A stretch of DNA of 5,722 nucleotides from a bacterium. GTDB lineage: Bacteria; SM23-31; JAUVVT01. Location: contig JAUWXV010000233.1 of the NCBI GenBank assembly GCA_030616165.1, forward strand, positions 1-5,722, written 5' to 3'. Under the pieces are notes generated by a model. It was not told the DNA's origin and ran no database searches. It saw only the letters and a list, made by a program, of their open reading frames with translations. Below, piece after piece: positions 5,644 to 5,722 of this stretch. Numbering within the stretch: the first letter of the stretch is position 1; every line of letters starts with the position of its first letter. The translations under genes and the position numbers were made by a program.

Positions 5644-5707
5644 ATCATTTAATTTCAAGGGTTAAAGCAAGAATTTATTCGAAAAAAGTTGGATATTTTC
5701 TTTAACC
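5636..5707. repeat. AGGGTTAAA direct repeats with an inverted partner
   Basis: AGGGTTAAA occurs at 5636-5644 and again at 5658-5666, a 22-bp period (about two helical turns). CTTTAACC at 5700-5707 is the reverse complement of GGTTAAAG at 5660-5667. The set continues the repeat-dense region to the window edge. Spacing by whole helical turns suits sites bound by one protein, but nine-base repeats in AT-rich DNA can be accidental. Confidence 0.35.
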
Positions 5708-5722
5708 ATCCACAGGACAGGC

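Larger units (their letters stand above)
4153..5722. mobile_element. Putative remnant of an integrative element in tRNA-Pro (right limit unknown)
   Basis: A tRNA gene, a duplicated tRNA segment next to it, a tyrosine recombinase gene and an excisionase-like gene, in that order, are the standard left-end layout of tRNA-integrated islands and prophages. No cargo gene is visible before the window ends, and no second element end can be assigned. The recombinase gene looks internally deleted, so the element, or this end of it, is probably immobile. The left limit is set at the tRNA 5' end. It could equally be at the anticodon crossover (about 4116) or at the tRNA-half copy (4212-4248). Confidence 0.45.
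5356..5722. other. 367-bp stretch without a confident gene, rich in inverted and direct repeats
   Basis: Upstream of the excisionase-like gene the sequence is AT-rich and holds no recognisable protein domain. It contains a REP-like hairpin (5423-5443), a doubtful 56-codon frame (5473-5643), four TTCCCA/TGGGAA hexamers in alternating pairs, and AGGGTTAAA repeats running to the window edge. The density of symmetry suggests a regulatory or recombination region, or an origin-type region of the element, rather than coding DNA. Confidence 0.5.

Overview
This is an AT-rich bacterial window. The left 3.9 kb looks like a metabolic operon and the right 1.7 kb like the decayed end of an integrated element. 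The host cannot be named from sequence alone. AT-rich codons, weak ribosome-binding sites, a tRNA gene without an encoded CCA, and secreted hydrolase plus Fe-S oxidoreductase genes would fit a Bacteroidetes/Ignavibacteria-like or related uncultured anaerobe, but this is a guess.

Left part (+ strand, 2-3941): three genes in a row. They are a PLP-dependent DegT/DnrJ/EryC1/StrS-family sugar aminotransferase that runs off the left edge, a Sec-exported protein of the neutral/alkaline ceramidase N-terminal-domain family, and a twin-arginine (Tat) signal-bearing aldo/keto reductase with a C-terminal two-cluster ferredoxin-like domain. The first two are 56 bp apart and probably co-transcribed. The third follows a 149-bp gap that holds a perfect 10-bp inverted repeat. 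A plausible joint role is catabolism or remodelling of an amide-containing or amino-sugar compound: hydrolysis and redox steps in the envelope and transamination in the cytoplasm. Two of the three proteins lack a residue regarded as catalytic in their family. The hydrolase has GDIVVI where ceramidases have GDVSPN, and the reductase has Tyr where the tetrad His should be.

Middle (4078-4248): an intact tRNA-Pro(CGG) gene lies on the minus strand. Its first 37 nucleotides are repeated perfectly 59 bp upstream of its 5' end, and identity stops inside the anticodon. This is the footprint expected of a tyrosine recombinase that crosses over in the anticodon loop.

Right part (4249-5722): a minus-strand tyrosine recombinase gene that keeps the whole catalytic domain but has apparently lost its core-binding domain and its extreme N-terminus, preceded by an excisionase-like helix-turn-helix gene. 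Beyond these lies about 370 bp without a confident gene. It is dense in symmetry: a REP-like hairpin, four TTCCCA/TGGGAA hexamers forming two interleaved inverted repeats, and AGGGTTAAA repeats. The best reading is one end of an integrative element in tRNA-Pro whose integrase has been disabled. The other end is not in the window.
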